This document shows positions 63,974 through 64,000 of a stretch of DNA of 64,000 nucleotides, piece after piece. Position 1 is the stretch's first letter. Every line of letters begins with the position of its first letter. The position numbers were made by a program, and so were the translations under genes. Below the pieces are notes generated by a model that was not told where the DNA came from, ran no database searches, and saw only the letters and a program-made list of their open reading frames with translations. The stretch comes from Comamonas badia DSM 17552 (lineage in GTDB: Bacteria > Pseudomonadota > Gammaproteobacteria > Burkholderiales > Burkholderiaceae_C): contig NZ_AXVM01000006.1 of NCBI RefSeq assembly GCF_000484635.1, forward strand, positions 1 to 64,000, written 5' to 3'.

Positions 63974-64000
63974 AATGGTTGAGCATTGAGCATTGAGCGT

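Noticed and set aside
63974-64000. Short direct repeat GAGCATT at the right edge
   Set aside because: Only three short units at the window edge; nothing can be concluded without the following sequence.

Overview
The window looks like a chromosomal segment of a high-GC betaproteobacterium of the Comamonadaceae (Acidovorax/Comamonas/Alicycliphilus-like). The evidence is the set of protein variants, the pilMNOPQ/mrcA and rpsF-priB-rpsR-rplI layouts, and many copies of a small palindromic intergenic repeat that I recall from this family. No rRNA, tRNA, CRISPR array or prophage is visible. The species cannot be fixed from sequence reading alone.

Layout. 1-340: the 5' end of an IS1182-type insertion sequence that has cut off the MsrB part of a membrane-anchored thioredoxin/MsrA/MsrB protein. 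393-3491: a probable four-gene operon (secreted repeat protein, ECF sigma factor, anti-sigma factor, Trx-MsrA) that looks like an envelope redox-stress unit. 3641-6287: clpB with a sigma-32 promoter. 6421-12591: a complete aniline-dioxygenase type cluster (tdnQ-T-A1-A2-B-R order) with no ring-cleavage genes beside it. 12893-15060: DUF1284-bioY facing birA across a BirA operator. 15127-18261: molybdenum cofactor genes (moaE, moaD, moeA, mobB) around two small unknown genes. 18323-22432: hom, thrC and alaT. 22520-28491: Mth938-like protein, PrxQ, PIN-PhoH ATPase, an ALDH7 dehydrogenase, DnaB. 28688-30597: PilZ protein, then the rpsF-priB-rpsR-rplI operon. 30775-34785: grpE-dnaK-dnaJ with sigma-32 promoters before grpE and dnaK. 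34807-40710: lytic transglycosylase, polar amino-acid ABC importer, and a His-rich zinc-type TonB receptor. 40782-45780: methyltransferase, DUF1415, MFS transporter, dGTPase, aroB. 45894-52545: an Ig-like lipoprotein and the type IV pilus operon pilMNOPQ. 52781-56657: mrcA, lptM, lysA. 56684-60832: msrPQ, cytochrome c4, engB, an alpha/beta hydrolase. 60900-63973: two lipid A acyltransferases and metK, the latter behind a SAM-II-type riboswitch.

How the parts work together. Most of the window is core housekeeping. The accessory parts are the IS fragment and the aniline cluster. The aniline cluster would glutamylate aniline (Q), dioxygenate it to catechol (A1A2 with reductase B) and remove excess gamma-glutamylanilide (T), under a LysR regulator (R). 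Two periplasmic methionine-sulfoxide repair systems are present; because MsrB is broken, MsrPQ may carry the R-sulfoxide repair.

The most unusual signals are RNA- and repeat-level: a SAM-II pseudoknot before metK, a BirA operator with the classical 9-16-9 geometry, three sigma-32 promoters, and at least four families of short repeats. Several of these repeats have entered gene ends, or even the middle of thrC, and now encode protein residues.
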